Assembly (NCBI RefSeq): GCF_000153105.1
Contig: NZ_CH672376.1
Coordinates: 4,203,656-4,267,655, forward strand
DNA length: 64,000 nt
Origin: Blastopirellula marina DSM 3645
GTDB lineage: Bacteria > Planctomycetota > Planctomycetia > Pirellulales > Pirellulaceae
Direction: 5' to 3'
The notes under the pieces are model-generated. The model saw only the letters and a list, made by a program, of their open reading frames with translations, was not told the origin of the DNA and ran no database searches. Of the stretch, positions 35,922 to 44,937 are shown piece by piece. A program made the position numbers and the translations under genes. How positions within the stretch are numbered: position 1 is the first letter of the stretch; the number at the start of each line of letters is the position of its first letter.

Positions 35922-37043
35922 ATGAAACCCTTGCTGATAATCGTCGTTGCAATCGGAATTGTAACAGGCGGCGCCGGTCTGCCGGCTGCGATCCAAGCGG
36001 CTGAAGCGATCGAAGACGTTCACTTGGTCGTCAAGCCGAACAAGCCGCGCGGGTATCGCGGCATCAATGGAGACATGGTCCAGCGGAAAGATGGCTCGCT
36101 CCTGTTTTGCTACACCGAATACGGCCCCGAGGGAGGCATCGTCGCGAAGAGTTCGACCGATCAAGGACGAACCTGGACCGAAGCGAAAATATTAGTCCCG
36201 CAACCGGTGTCGCCCGATCCCGGCCGGTTCAACCATCCAAGTTTGCTGCGATTGACCAACGGCGATCTGCTGTTGTCATATAACTACACGACGCACCCGA
36301 CCAAGCCCTACTATGCGGTGACTCTGTATCGACGCAGTACCGACGATGGAGCGACGTGGGGCGAGCAATTTCCGTTGACGCCTTATTCCGGCTACACGCT
36401 GATTCACAACGATAAGCTGCTCACTCTGGAAGATGGCCGAATTATTGCCGTCGCCGAAACCAAAAAATATCTCCCCAGTTCGCAAGATCACAACGGCTAT
36501 GTTGGTCTCGTCTTCTACTCTGACGATCAGGGCTATAGCTGGTATCCGAGCAAAAATGTGGTCGACTTGTACGAGTCGAGAAAAATCGATGTTCAAGAAG
36601 CGGATGCGGTCGAACTGCGCGATGGACGGCTGATGATGTTTGCTCGCAGCTACAGCGGGCATCCCGTCAAAGCCTTTTCGACCGATCGCGGCGAAACCTG
36701 GTCGCAAGGTAAGATGATCCCGGCGTTGAAAATGCCGTACGCCGGTCTGCCGACCGTGCGGCGGATTCCTTCTACCGGCGATTTGCTGTTCGTCTGGATC
36801 AGCGAACGCTCTGCGCTGAAATCAGATCCCAAGGTGCCGGTCCGCTCGACGCTCACGAGCGCGATTTCCAAGGATGAAGGGGAGACGTTTATCCTTCAGC
36901 GGAACATCGTGAAAGAACCTGGAAATGATCTTGGATATCAATGCGTCGAGTTTTTGGAGGACGGTACGGCGTTGATCGCCTACCACGCCAACGATGGCGT
37001 GCACTTGGCTCGAATGAACGTCGACTGGTTCTACGGCAAATAG
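35922..37043 (+). CDS. Secreted sialidase-like (BNR/Asp-box) glycoside hydrolase family protein
   Basis: A 373-residue exported six-bladed propeller with a signal peptide (GLPAAIQAAEA). Five Asp-boxes are visible: SSTDQGRTW, RSTDDGATW, YSDDQGYSW, FSTDRGETW and SKDEGETF. The start (GYRGINGDMVQRKDGSLLFC) and the later PTVRRIPSTGDLLFVW match the planctomycete exo-alpha-sialidase-like group. The actual substrate is unknown; fold alone does not prove sialic acid release. It is a paralogue of the C-terminal half of the gene at 38137. Confidence 0.88.
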   Translation: MKPLLIIVVAIGIVTGGAGLPAAIQAAEAIEDVHLVVKPNKPRGYRGINGDMVQRKDGSLLFCYTEYGPEGGIVAKSSTDQGRTWTEAKILVPQPVSPDPGRFNHPSLLRLTNGDLLLSYNYTTHPTKPYYAVTLYRRSTDDGATWGEQFPLTPYSGYTLIHNDKLLTLEDGRIIAVAETKKYLPSSQDHNGYVGLVFYSDDQGYSWYPSKNVVDLYESRKIDVQEADAVELRDGRLMMFARSYSGHPVKAFSTDRGETWSQGKMIPALKMPYAGLPTVRRIPSTGDLLFVWISERSALKSDPKVPVRSTLTSAISKDEGETFILQRNIVKEPGNDLGYQCVEFLEDGTALIAYHANDGVHLARMNVDWFYGK

Positions 37044-37142
37044 AACCGCCTGCTGCAAGTCTTCATCCATTTGCGACGTTGGCTTTTATTGAAGAAATTC
37101 CCGCTATCTACCTCACGATTTATTTCTAGTGTCAGGGTTCGC

Positions 37143-38057
37143 ATGTCAGCAACGAAGTTTATCACCGCACTCTGTACCCCGCTTTCCGACGACGATGCGA
37201 TCCACGTCGCGGGCCTTGAAGCGCACATCGAAGATCAACTGGACAACGGCATCGACAGCCTCCTGGTCGCTGGGACCATGGGTTTCATGCAAGTACTGTC
37301 GATGGAAACGTATCTGCAGTTGGTCGCCGAAAGCGTTCGAATCGGCAACGAGCGGGCCGAATTATTGGTGGGAGTGGGAGATACCGGTACGTCGACCACG
37401 TTGGCCCGCATCCGCGCGGTAGAGAATCTTCCCGTCGATGGCCTCGTGATCGTCTCTCCCTATTTCTTGAAATATACCCAAGCGGAGCTGATCGATTATT
37501 TCACCGATCTGGCCGACGCCAGCAAGAAGCCGCTGTTCTTGTATGATCTTCCGCGACTGACGGGGACGAAATTAGAAATCAGCACGGTGCTGAAGTTGAG
37601 CGAACACCCGAATATCCACGGAATCAAATGTTCTGATGACTTCGCCCAAAGCCGTCCCTTGTTGGCGTTGCAATCGGATCAGTTTCGCGTGATCATCGCG
37701 CAGCCGACGATTTTGGATGTCTTGCTAAAAGCAGGCGTCCGCGAGCATTTGGACGGCGTCTTTGGGTTCGCGCCGCACTGGATTCGCGACATGCAAACCG
37801 CGCTCGGTAAAAGAGACTGGCTCGCCGTCACGCAAATTCAAAATCAATTCAACGAGTTGCTGGCCGCCATGCAATCGATCGACGCATCGATTTTTTCCAC
37901 GACCTCCGAACTTCTCAATCTGCGCGGCATCCCAGGCCGAATGGCGCCCAAGCCGCTCCGACTGCTTTCGCCGGCAGAGCAAGAGCGATTTCGCAGCTTG
38001 CCGATCGTACAACAAGCGCTCTCGAGTGAAGCATTCGCTTGCGAAGCTCCCCGTTGA
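37143..38057 (+). CDS. DapA/NanA-superfamily lyase or aldolase
   Basis: A 304-residue class I aldolase-type TIM barrel. The Schiff-base lysine is K162 (HGIKCSDDF) and the catalytic tyrosine is Y134 (LFLYDLPR). The normally conserved GTTGE carboxylate-binding motif reads AGTMGFMQ (44-50), so the second Thr and the Glu are lost. Family members split 4-hydroxy-tetrahydrodipicolinate precursors, N-acetylneuraminate or 2-keto-3-deoxy sugar acids. Beside a mannonate dehydratase the last is most attractive, with sialate lyase as the alternative given the sialidases. Confidence 0.85.
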   Translation: MSATKFITALCTPLSDDDAIHVAGLEAHIEDQLDNGIDSLLVAGTMGFMQVLSMETYLQLVAESVRIGNERAELLVGVGDTGTSTTLARIRAVENLPVDGLVIVSPYFLKYTQAELIDYFTDLADASKKPLFLYDLPRLTGTKLEISTVLKLSEHPNIHGIKCSDDFAQSRPLLALQSDQFRVIIAQPTILDVLLKAGVREHLDGVFGFAPHWIRDMQTALGKRDWLAVTQIQNQFNELLAAMQSIDASIFSTTSELLNLRGIPGRMAPKPLRLLSPAEQERFRSLPIVQQALSSEAFACEAPR

Positions 38058-38136
38058 TCCTCTCGCCTTCTCCCTGGCGAGATTGATAAGTACCGCACCG
38101 CCTGCTCTTTCTTAATCTTTTCCGTTTGGTGAACCA

Positions 38137-40086
38137 ATGAAGAACGTCTGTCTTCTCTGGAGCAACGCATTTCGCTGCGCCGCGATGTTTGTTTGTGCCG
38201 GCGTGCTTTGCGTCGTGACGGCGATCGAAGCGGGCGAACCGTCGACGATAGAGGATGCAGAGCGACGTAGTCTTGAGATCTTACAAACGGGACTTCAGTC
38301 TCCTGACCTCGGCGTCGCGCTAAACGCCGCCGAAGGGTTGACCAACGCCGGTAAGCAGCAGGAAGTGATCGCCGCTTTGGCGCCGCAACTAAAGCAGACG
38401 ACCGAGAGCCGCCGCCGCTGCGAGTTGGCTCGCGAATTGGTGCGTGCCGGCGAACGTTCGTCTCTTGCTATCTTGGTGCAAGCGTTGCAGGACGACGTCG
38501 CTTTTGAGACGCAGACAGCCGCGTGCGAAGCACTCTTTCGGATCGAGGAAATCGGCGAGGGACCCATCTTAAGAAAACGCTTTGATCAGCTGCAAAACAT
38601 CAACGCCCAGACGATCCTAGCGGCCGCTGCGCTGGCTCAATGGGGCAATCCGCTCGCGACCGCAAAACTGCGTGAAGTCATCAAGCAAGCGGAGTGGAAA
38701 GATTTGCAAATCGCCGCTTGGGCGGTCGCACGACTCGGAGATGCAGAGTCCATAGGTTTGCTGAAGACGCGTCAACAGTCCGCGTCCACAGCCAGCGATC
38801 GATTGGCGTTGAACGCCGCTCTGGCGTTGCTGGGAGATGAGACGGCGCGCCATACGCTCCCCAGTTATCTGCAAGACTCGGATCCGCTAGTACGTAGTGA
38901 GGCCATCCAATTTATTGGCGAAGCCGGTATTGTCGCCGCTCGCCCTGAATTGATTCGCTTGCTGGCCGACCCCGACGAAGGAACTACGATTCGCGCGGCT
39001 CAGGCGATTCTGAATCTATCGCATCGTAGCGACTCTCCGAAAAGCGATCCGGCGACGAATTTTGCTCGTAACGTCTTTCCCGCGACGCCCAAGTTTCCTC
39101 GCTATAGCGAAGGTTCAGTGATCGCCCTCAATGATGACGTATTGCTGTACGCGGTGACCGAATTTCAAAAATCCTCGGATCATGCCGATGCGCAAATTGT
39201 CGCTCGGCGATCGACCGACGGCGGGCTGACCTGGGGCGACAAGGAAGTGCTGCAGCCGAATACGGGGAGCCTGAATGTGATGTCGGTCACGCTCCGCTAT
39301 CTTGCGCCGCCGACCGAACTGCATCGGCCGATCGGCATGTTTTATCTCAACAAGAACTCCTACAGCGACATTCGGGTCATGTTACGCATCTCGAATGACG
39401 GCTGCCGTACGTTCGGTGATCCGATTCGCGTTTCGCCGCACATGGGCTATCACATCCTCAACAACGATCGTGTCACGCGGCTCTCGACGGGGCGTTTGAT
39501 CGTTCCCTTGGCGTCGACCGCAGACGTACAGCGGGTCAATCATTTTGTTTGCCAATGCTGTCTTTCGGATGATGGAGGGAAAACCTGGCGCCTTGGTAAA
39601 GAAAGCGTCGACTATCCCAAGCGGGGCGCGATGGAGCCGGAAGTTGTAGAAATCGACGGGAATCGAGTGATGATGATTTTTCGCAATCAGCTAGGGCACA
39701 TCGCGCATGCGATGTCGGAAGATGGCGGCGAAACTTGGAGCGAGCCGCAGTCGCTCGGCGTGCCGGGGCCGGAAGCGCCCGCAACGATTCGGCGAATCCC
39801 CTCGACCGGCGATTTGCTGCTAATCTGGAATGACAATGTTGAGAAAGGGCGCCATCACGGCGGATCACGCAATCCGCTGTCGCTAGCGATTAGCTCTGAC
39901 GAAGGCAAAACCTGGCGACTACGGCGCAACGTGGAAGCGGAGAAAGGTCACGAGTACGCCTATACGAGCGTCCTGTTTTGGAAGGGCCGCTTGTTGATGA
40001 CTTACTACGTCGGCGGAGCAGGCAAGATCTCTTCTCGATTTCGCTCGATTCCGATTCGCGATCTTTATACGGAACCGGCAAGCTAG
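38137..40086 (+). CDS. HEAT-repeat protein fused to a sialidase-like (BNR) domain
   Basis: A 649-residue exported fusion. After a signal peptide (FVCAGVLCVVTAIEAGEP) residues 35-295 are HEAT-like helical repeats (DLGVALNAAEGLTNAGKQQE, AAWAVARLGDAESIGLL, DPLVRSEAIQFIGEAG). The rest is a BNR propeller with RSTDGGLTW, SNDGCRTF, LSDDGGKTW, MSEDGGETW and SSDEGKTW. PATIRRIPSTGDLLLIW is shared with the gene at 35922, so the two propellers are paralogues. The HEAT part probably binds a partner or surface. It is the last gene of the island. Confidence 0.88.
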   Translation: MKNVCLLWSNAFRCAAMFVCAGVLCVVTAIEAGEPSTIEDAERRSLEILQTGLQSPDLGVALNAAEGLTNAGKQQEVIAALAPQLKQTTESRRRCELARELVRAGERSSLAILVQALQDDVAFETQTAACEALFRIEEIGEGPILRKRFDQLQNINAQTILAAAALAQWGNPLATAKLREVIKQAEWKDLQIAAWAVARLGDAESIGLLKTRQQSASTASDRLALNAALALLGDETARHTLPSYLQDSDPLVRSEAIQFIGEAGIVAARPELIRLLADPDEGTTIRAAQAILNLSHRSDSPKSDPATNFARNVFPATPKFPRYSEGSVIALNDDVLLYAVTEFQKSSDHADAQIVARRSTDGGLTWGDKEVLQPNTGSLNVMSVTLRYLAPPTELHRPIGMFYLNKNSYSDIRVMLRISNDGCRTFGDPIRVSPHMGYHILNNDRVTRLSTGRLIVPLASTADVQRVNHFVCQCCLSDDGGKTWRLGKESVDYPKRGAMEPEVVEIDGNRVMMIFRNQLGHIAHAMSEDGGETWSEPQSLGVPGPEAPATIRRIPSTGDLLLIWNDNVEKGRHHGGSRNPLSLAISSDEGKTWRLRRNVEAEKGHEYAYTSVLFWKGRLLMTYYVGGAGKISSRFRSIPIRDLYTEPAS

Positions 40087-40218
40087 ACGCGAATTCTCCC
40101 GGGCTCTTCACTTACAGCGGCCCAAAGCGGCGCAGTCTGTTTGTTTTGGTACGGAATATGCCGGCAACTTGCGGGTATAATTTCTTTCGTGTTACAAAAC
40201 AGCAGGGAGCCAGCCGCG

Positions 40219-41493
40219 ATGAGTACCGCCGTCGACATCCGCTCAGAAGTGTTGAGACAACAGTTTCGCGAAGTTCGCCAACGTTCGGAGAAGATCGCCG
40301 CTCCGCTAGAGATCGAAGATTTTGTCGTGCAGTCGATGCCGGACGCGAGTCCCATCAAATGGCATCTGGCGCACACGACCTGGTTTTTTGAGACGTTCGT
40401 GCTGCAGCCGTCGCTCGCTGACTACGTCTCGCCGTGGCCGCAGTTTGAGTATCTGTTTAATTCTTACTACAACACGGTGGGACGACCGTTTCCGCGATCC
40501 GAGCGTGGGTTGTTATCGCGGCCGACGGTGACCGATGTCTGGAAGTATCGCCGGTATGTGGACGAGCGCATCGAGGAGGTGATGTCCACGTTGGACGCCC
40601 AACTGCTGACGGTGATCGAACTAGGCGTGCATCATGAGCAACAGCATCAAGAATTGATGCTAACCGATCTGAAGCATGCGTTTTCGTGTAACCCGCTTTG
40701 TCCGGCGTATGTAGATCAAGCCGCGATCGGTGAGACGGCTGCGAGCGATCGGCGCTGGATTGCGTATGAAGGGGGAATCAGCTCGATCGGTTACGACGGA
40801 GATCAATTTTGTTACGACAACGAACAACCGGCGCACCAGACTTTGCTCGAGCCGTATGCGCTTGCGTCGCGTCTGGTTACTAGCGGCGAGTATCTCGAGT
40901 TCATGGCCGACGGCGGCTATCAAGATCCGCAGTGGTGGTTGTCGGACGGTTGGAATTTTTTGCAGAGCCAGCAGATTGTTGCTCCGCTCTATTGGCGCCA
41001 ACAGGCAGAGCATTGGCTGCAATTGACGCTCGGCGGTTTGGTTCCGGTGTCACCGTCGCAGCCAGTGCATCACGTCAGCTATTACGAAGCGGACGCGTTT
41101 GCACGTTGGGCTGGGCATCGCCTGCCGACCGAACAAGAGTGGGAAACGGCCGCCCAAACCGAGTTGGCGTCGAGCGATTCGATCCAGGGTCTCTTTCTAG
41201 AAAGCGAAGAGTTCCGCCCCTTGCCGGCGTCGCTGGATGCGACAAATCGGATGCAACAGTTGTTTGGCGACGTTTGGCAGTGGACGGCGAGTCCCTACAC
41301 GGCCTACCCACGGTATCGCGCGTCGGCCGGCGCTTTGGGAGAGTACAACGGCAAGTTCATGTGCAATCAGTGGGTGCTGCGCGGCGGATCGTGCGTGACG
41401 CCGCAATCGCACATCCGCGCGACCTATCGCAATTTCTTCGGACCCGGCAAACGCTGGCAGTTCAGCGGGATTCGGTTGGCGAAATCGATTTAA
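40219..41493 (+). CDS. egtB: Ergothioneine biosynthesis protein EgtB-like
   Basis: A 424-residue non-haem iron enzyme that joins hercynine to a thiol (gamma-glutamylcysteine or cysteine) with oxygen. The N-terminal DinB-like bundle supplies the iron ligands (IKWHLAHTTWFFE; VHHEQQHQELMLTDLKH). The C-terminal FGE-sulfatase-like domain ends VLRGGSCVTP and FSGIRLAKSI. ATG 40219 follows AGGGAG. The gene faces egtD, so the two-step ergothioneine route is complete here. Confidence 0.93.
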   Translation: MSTAVDIRSEVLRQQFREVRQRSEKIAAPLEIEDFVVQSMPDASPIKWHLAHTTWFFETFVLQPSLADYVSPWPQFEYLFNSYYNTVGRPFPRSERGLLSRPTVTDVWKYRRYVDERIEEVMSTLDAQLLTVIELGVHHEQQHQELMLTDLKHAFSCNPLCPAYVDQAAIGETAASDRRWIAYEGGISSIGYDGDQFCYDNEQPAHQTLLEPYALASRLVTSGEYLEFMADGGYQDPQWWLSDGWNFLQSQQIVAPLYWRQQAEHWLQLTLGGLVPVSPSQPVHHVSYYEADAFARWAGHRLPTEQEWETAAQTELASSDSIQGLFLESEEFRPLPASLDATNRMQQLFGDVWQWTASPYTAYPRYRASAGALGEYNGKFMCNQWVLRGGSCVTPQSHIRATYRNFFGPGKRWQFSGIRLAKSI

Positions 41494-41556
41494 CGGCTCA
41501 TTCGTATTTCGCACAGGCGTAGGCGCCATGCCCAAATGGAAAAATGCAAGACGGCG

Positions 41557-42516
41557 TTAATGCTTCACTACGCGTAGCAACATCACGGCAAAGTACTCAC
41601 GGTCGTCGGTCCAATATTCTTCGACGGCGAAGCCGGCTGCGGCGGCCAATTCGGTAAACTGGGCGATTGAATATTTATGCGAGTATTCGGTCAAGATTCG
41701 TTCGCCTGGGGCGAAATGAAACTCTTGCTGGCCGATCGTGACTTGTTGCTCGGTCAGGCTCTCTAAGTATAACTCGATGCGGCTTGCGGCCGAATTGAAC
41801 TGCGCGACATGGCGGAACTGTGAGATTTGAAAATCGGCGTCCAGTTCGCGGTTGATGCGGTGGAGCAAATTCAAGTTGAACTCAGCGGTCACTTGCTGGG
41901 GATCGTCATAAGCGGACTGAAGCACCGCTTCCGGCTTTTCCAAATCGACGCCTATCAGCAATTCTCCCCCAAGGCGGCAGGTTGCGGCGATGGCGCGCAG
42001 TAATTGGATGGCCTGGTGGGGTTCAAAATTGCCGATGGTCGATCCGGGAAAGTAGGCGGCGACAAACTCTTGCGGAAAACTCTCCGGCAAGCAGATCGGC
42101 TGCGTGAAATCGGCCGAGAGCGGCGTGACGCTGAGTCGCGGGTAATCTCGTTTTAAAGCGACAGCCGTCTCATATAGATGCTCGGTGCTGATATCGACCG
42201 GCGCGTAGACCGCCAGACGACCGAGTTGGTCGAGCAGCAACCGCGTTTTGACGCTGCTGCCGCTGCCGAGTTCGACTAAGGTTTCGACATGGGACAGCTC
42301 TGCTGCGATCTCATGCGCGAACCGCTGCATGATGTTCATCTCGGTCCGCGTGACGTAATAGGCGTCGAGCTCACAGATTTGATCAAACAGCTGAGAGCCG
42401 CGTTGATCGTAAAAGTACTTGCAAGGCAGCGATTTATCGGCGGCGGAGAGGCCAGCGACAACATCCTGATAAAAACGCTCCAAAATTACTTCTTGCAGCG
42501 GGGCAATCATGTCCAT
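41557..42516 (-). CDS. egtD: L-histidine N-alpha-methyltransferase EgtD
   Basis: A 319-residue SAM-dependent enzyme that trimethylates histidine to hercynine, the first ergothioneine step. The family start (YFYDQRGSQLFDQICELDAY), SAM loop (LVELGSGSSVKT), AAYFPGSTIGNFEP and LLIGVDLEKP are all present. ATG 42516 follows AGGA by ten bases; an ATG at 42564 has no ribosome site. It converges on egtB with a 63-base gap. Confidence 0.95.
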   Translation of the reverse strand: MDMIAPLQEVILERFYQDVVAGLSAADKSLPCKYFYDQRGSQLFDQICELDAYYVTRTEMNIMQRFAHEIAAELSHVETLVELGSGSSVKTRLLLDQLGRLAVYAPVDISTEHLYETAVALKRDYPRLSVTPLSADFTQPICLPESFPQEFVAAYFPGSTIGNFEPHQAIQLLRAIAATCRLGGELLIGVDLEKPEAVLQSAYDDPQQVTAEFNLNLLHRINRELDADFQISQFRHVAQFNSAASRIELYLESLTEQQVTIGQQEFHFAPGERILTEYSHKYSIAQFTELAAAAGFAVEEYWTDDREYFAVMLLRVVKH

Positions 42517-42847
42517 GATCGGCGAATCCTGGGGTGTGCTTTGATTTGCCCGATGGAAAAGCATTTTGTGTGCCGATTTGCGCTGCGGAGTGAAAGTAAG
42601 CTTAAGGAAAAAAATCTGCGCAAGGAGCTCCTTTAGTGCGATCAGCATTTGGATGCCGCATTCGCAGAGATGTTACGCATCGATCACAGACTTTGGATCG
42701 ATTGGCAATGGGCGCGGATTGGGGGATGGAGAGCCCTTGGGAGGACGCGGCGCGTGGAGAGGTTACCTGTTCTGGCCCAGAGCTTGCCGCAACTCGTCTT
42801 GAAATCAACGTCGGCAAGTCATGTCGTAATTTCTTGATCGGCAGGAC
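42517..42847. other. Gene-free region between egtD and a lipoprotein gene
   Basis: About 330 bases upstream of egtD. It contains a small perfect palindrome AAGGAGCTCCTT near 42625 and some G-rich runs, but no frame with a recognisable product and no clear promoter. Confidence 0.4.
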
Positions 42848-43258
42848 TTATTTTGACTGCAGGTCGAGATCGAAGATGTTCTGGCCCGGTTGAACATCTC
42901 GGATCAGTTCGGTTTCGCTGTTGAATCGCGCTGGAACTTTTTCTGGTATGCCGGGATCGGCGACGCGACCACTGTCGCTCATGACTTTCTCTTTTAGCGT
43001 CGTGATACGAACTTTGTGTTCTCCGAGAAGTGCACCTTTGGCGCCAGCGGCAAACTCGACTGCGTAGTGTCCTTCGGCGTCTGTGAAGCCTTCAGCGGTG
43101 CGACCCCCTGCCGCTGGGACGAAGGAAATGGTGGCGCCTTCCAACGGCTGTCCATCCAGCTTGACGGTTCCTTCCACAATGCCTAGTTCGGGACCGCCCG
43201 AGCCGAAGCAACCAGATAAGCCGATCAAGAATAAGGCCGCGACAAATATCCGATGCAT
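42848..43258 (-). CDS. Small lipoprotein paired with a DUF1559 gene
   Basis: A 136-residue lipoprotein. The signal peptide ends in FLIGLSGC. The mature domain opens GIVEGTVKLDGQPLEGATIS and carries the pattern seen in the other copies (FVPAAGGRTAEGFTDAEGHY). It lies about 110 bases downstream of the DUF1559 gene on the same strand. ATG 43258 places the basic and hydrophobic signal at the N-terminus. Function unknown. Confidence 0.82.
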   Translation of the reverse strand: MHRIFVAALFLIGLSGCFGSGGPELGIVEGTVKLDGQPLEGATISFVPAAGGRTAEGFTDAEGHYAVEFAAGAKGALLGEHKVRITTLKEKVMSDSGRVADPGIPEKVPARFNSETELIRDVQPGQNIFDLDLQSK

Positions 43259-43370
43259 AACAATGAGTCCGTGATTCACATTATGGGAACAGGGCCTGCG
43301 CAAGGCAATCCAAGCCTTTTCGTAGGAAGTGCTAACACCAGCTGATCTAGAGAAGACGCAAAGAGTCGAG

Positions 43371-44402
43371 TTAGGGAAGATCGACCGGATTGCCGTCGTC
43401 GAGGCAGATCAAATACTCGTAGGCGCTGTTAACCGAGCTATTGGTATCGTGGTCAATTGTTTCGCTGATAAAGTGAACCGATCCGTCGACAAGTAAAAAT
43501 TCTGCGCCGCCTGGGTGGTTACTGCTGAAACCTCGGTCGCAGTCTTGCGAGTTCGTGCAATTGAGCGACCAACGTCCGCCAGCACTGATGTATGCGTTGC
43601 CCTGTAGGCTAACGTTAGGAGAGTCACCGTTCATCAACAATTGCGTGCTGGCTCGCAGCGTACGTGAGGCAAGCTGCCAAGTACGTTCTCCGACGGCAAT
43701 CGTATTACTCGTACCGTCGACAATATCGGCAAAAGAGACCGTCATGAAGCCGCTTGGCGTGCGGTCGTTTCCCATGAAGCCGTTCCAATTGTCACGATCA
43801 AGGTTGTGGCTATCATTGGCGCAAACGTAGTTTGCCGTGGCGACTTCGACGCACCCAGCGTCGGTGCAGTCGGCGTTACCACCTGAACCGGCCGGGATCT
43901 TACGCTCTGAGTTCAGCGGGGGAGCAGCGGACGAAGGACATTGATAGCCGGCGAATCCGCTTTGTGCGATGCCCAATCGCGTTGCGTCATCCAGCGACAC
44001 TTCGCCAGGCAGATGGCCAACTTGAAGGCTGTCGTACAAGTTCTGCTGTTCGACCTGTGGCAAAATGAACGACGTCCAGGTCCACAAGGCGCTTTCACCC
44101 TCCGGAACGCTAGAAACGGACCACCGCGCTTTATCAGGTTGATACGAATTGGGGAATTTCTGGTAGGTGTCGTGATAGTTGTGGAGGGCCAAACCGATCT
44201 GTTTTAAATTGTTCGTGCACTGCATCCGGCGAGCCGCTTCACGCGCCTGTTGAACAGCCGGCAACAGCAGCGCAATCAGAACGCCGATGATGGCGATCAC
44301 CACCAACAGCTCGACCAGCGTGAACGCATTCCGCCGCTTGCTGCAAGAGAATGGAGACCAGCATGCAACTGACAAATGGGGAGTATCTGTGATTTTGGAC
44401 AT
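43371..44402 (-). CDS. DUF1559 domain protein with prepilin-type N-terminus (copy 3)
   Basis: A 343-residue protein. After a 26-residue leader (including SPFSCSKRRN) comes the prepilin signal [14 protein letters not shown]. The [20 protein letters not shown] segment is nearly identical to copy 1. The C-terminus carries SNHPGGAEFLLVDGSV. GGAG lies ten bases before the ATG. The longer leader is unusual for a prepilin signal; a shorter start is not available in frame. It is followed by its lipoprotein partner. Confidence 0.92.
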   Translation of the reverse strand: MSKITDTPHLSVACWSPFSCSKRRNAFTLVELLVVIAIIGVLIALLLPAVQQAREAARRMQCTNNLKQIGLALHNYHDTYQKFPNSYQPDKARWSVSSVPEGESALWTWTSFILPQVEQQNLYDSLQVGHLPGEVSLDDATRLGIAQSGFAGYQCPSSAAPPLNSERKIPAGSGGNADCTDAGCVEVATANYVCANDSHNLDRDNWNGFMGNDRTPSGFMTVSFADIVDGTSNTIAVGERTWQLASRTLRASTQLLMNGDSPNVSLQGNAYISAGGRWSLNCTNSQDCDRGFSSNHPGGAEFLLVDGSVHFISETIDHDTNSSVNSAYEYLICLDDGNPVDLP

Positions 44403-44937
44403 CGTGCGAAACTCCGTGAAAAACGTTACATGAAGAAGTAAATCACGATCGACCGCGGTTGTTAAGCTTCGCAGGCGGCCCGTGTGCCGTTACGTGATAC
44501 TACACATGCGAGGGGGTTCTGGCAACATAATCTTAAAAGTAATAAGAAATATTTCGTTCTCGCCCTCCGTAGGGAATAGCCGCCAGGCTAGAGAAATGCC
44601 GGAGAGACGCGAGAAAGAGCAGCCAGCAAATATGCGAAAGTTTTCAGCGCTGGTTCTCGGGTGAGATCCGCCCAAGCGAGGAGAACCTCTTTCATTTAGC
44701 GAGCACTTTTCTTCCGCAAGACGTTCTTCCGAGTTAATCCCTCGTGAATTGCGGATGCGATTTCGCCAGACTTTGCACGGACGCGAAAAGTAGATTAGGG
44801 AAGGCTCTTCTGCGTAATATCTGATTGATTGGGGACAGAAACTAGTTTAGGCTGTAAGTTTGCAAACTTCCCCTCTCCTGCCTGATGTTTCTCACCTCTT
44901 GCACCTAAATCTCTACGATCCGGAGGATACGCACCTC
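44403..44937. other. Long intergenic region between divergent DUF1559 and oxidoreductase genes
   Basis: About 535 bases. An inverted repeat GGTTCTC (44652-44658) / GAGAACC (44681-44687), followed by TCTTTCATTT, resembles a weak terminator or a small RNA end. The upstream part is AT-rich (44520-44560). No credible coding frame is seen; the region may hold promoters for both flanking genes. Confidence 0.4.

Noticed and set aside
42625..42636. AAGGAGCTCCTT palindrome as operator of egtD
   Set aside because: Too short and too far from the start to be convincing.
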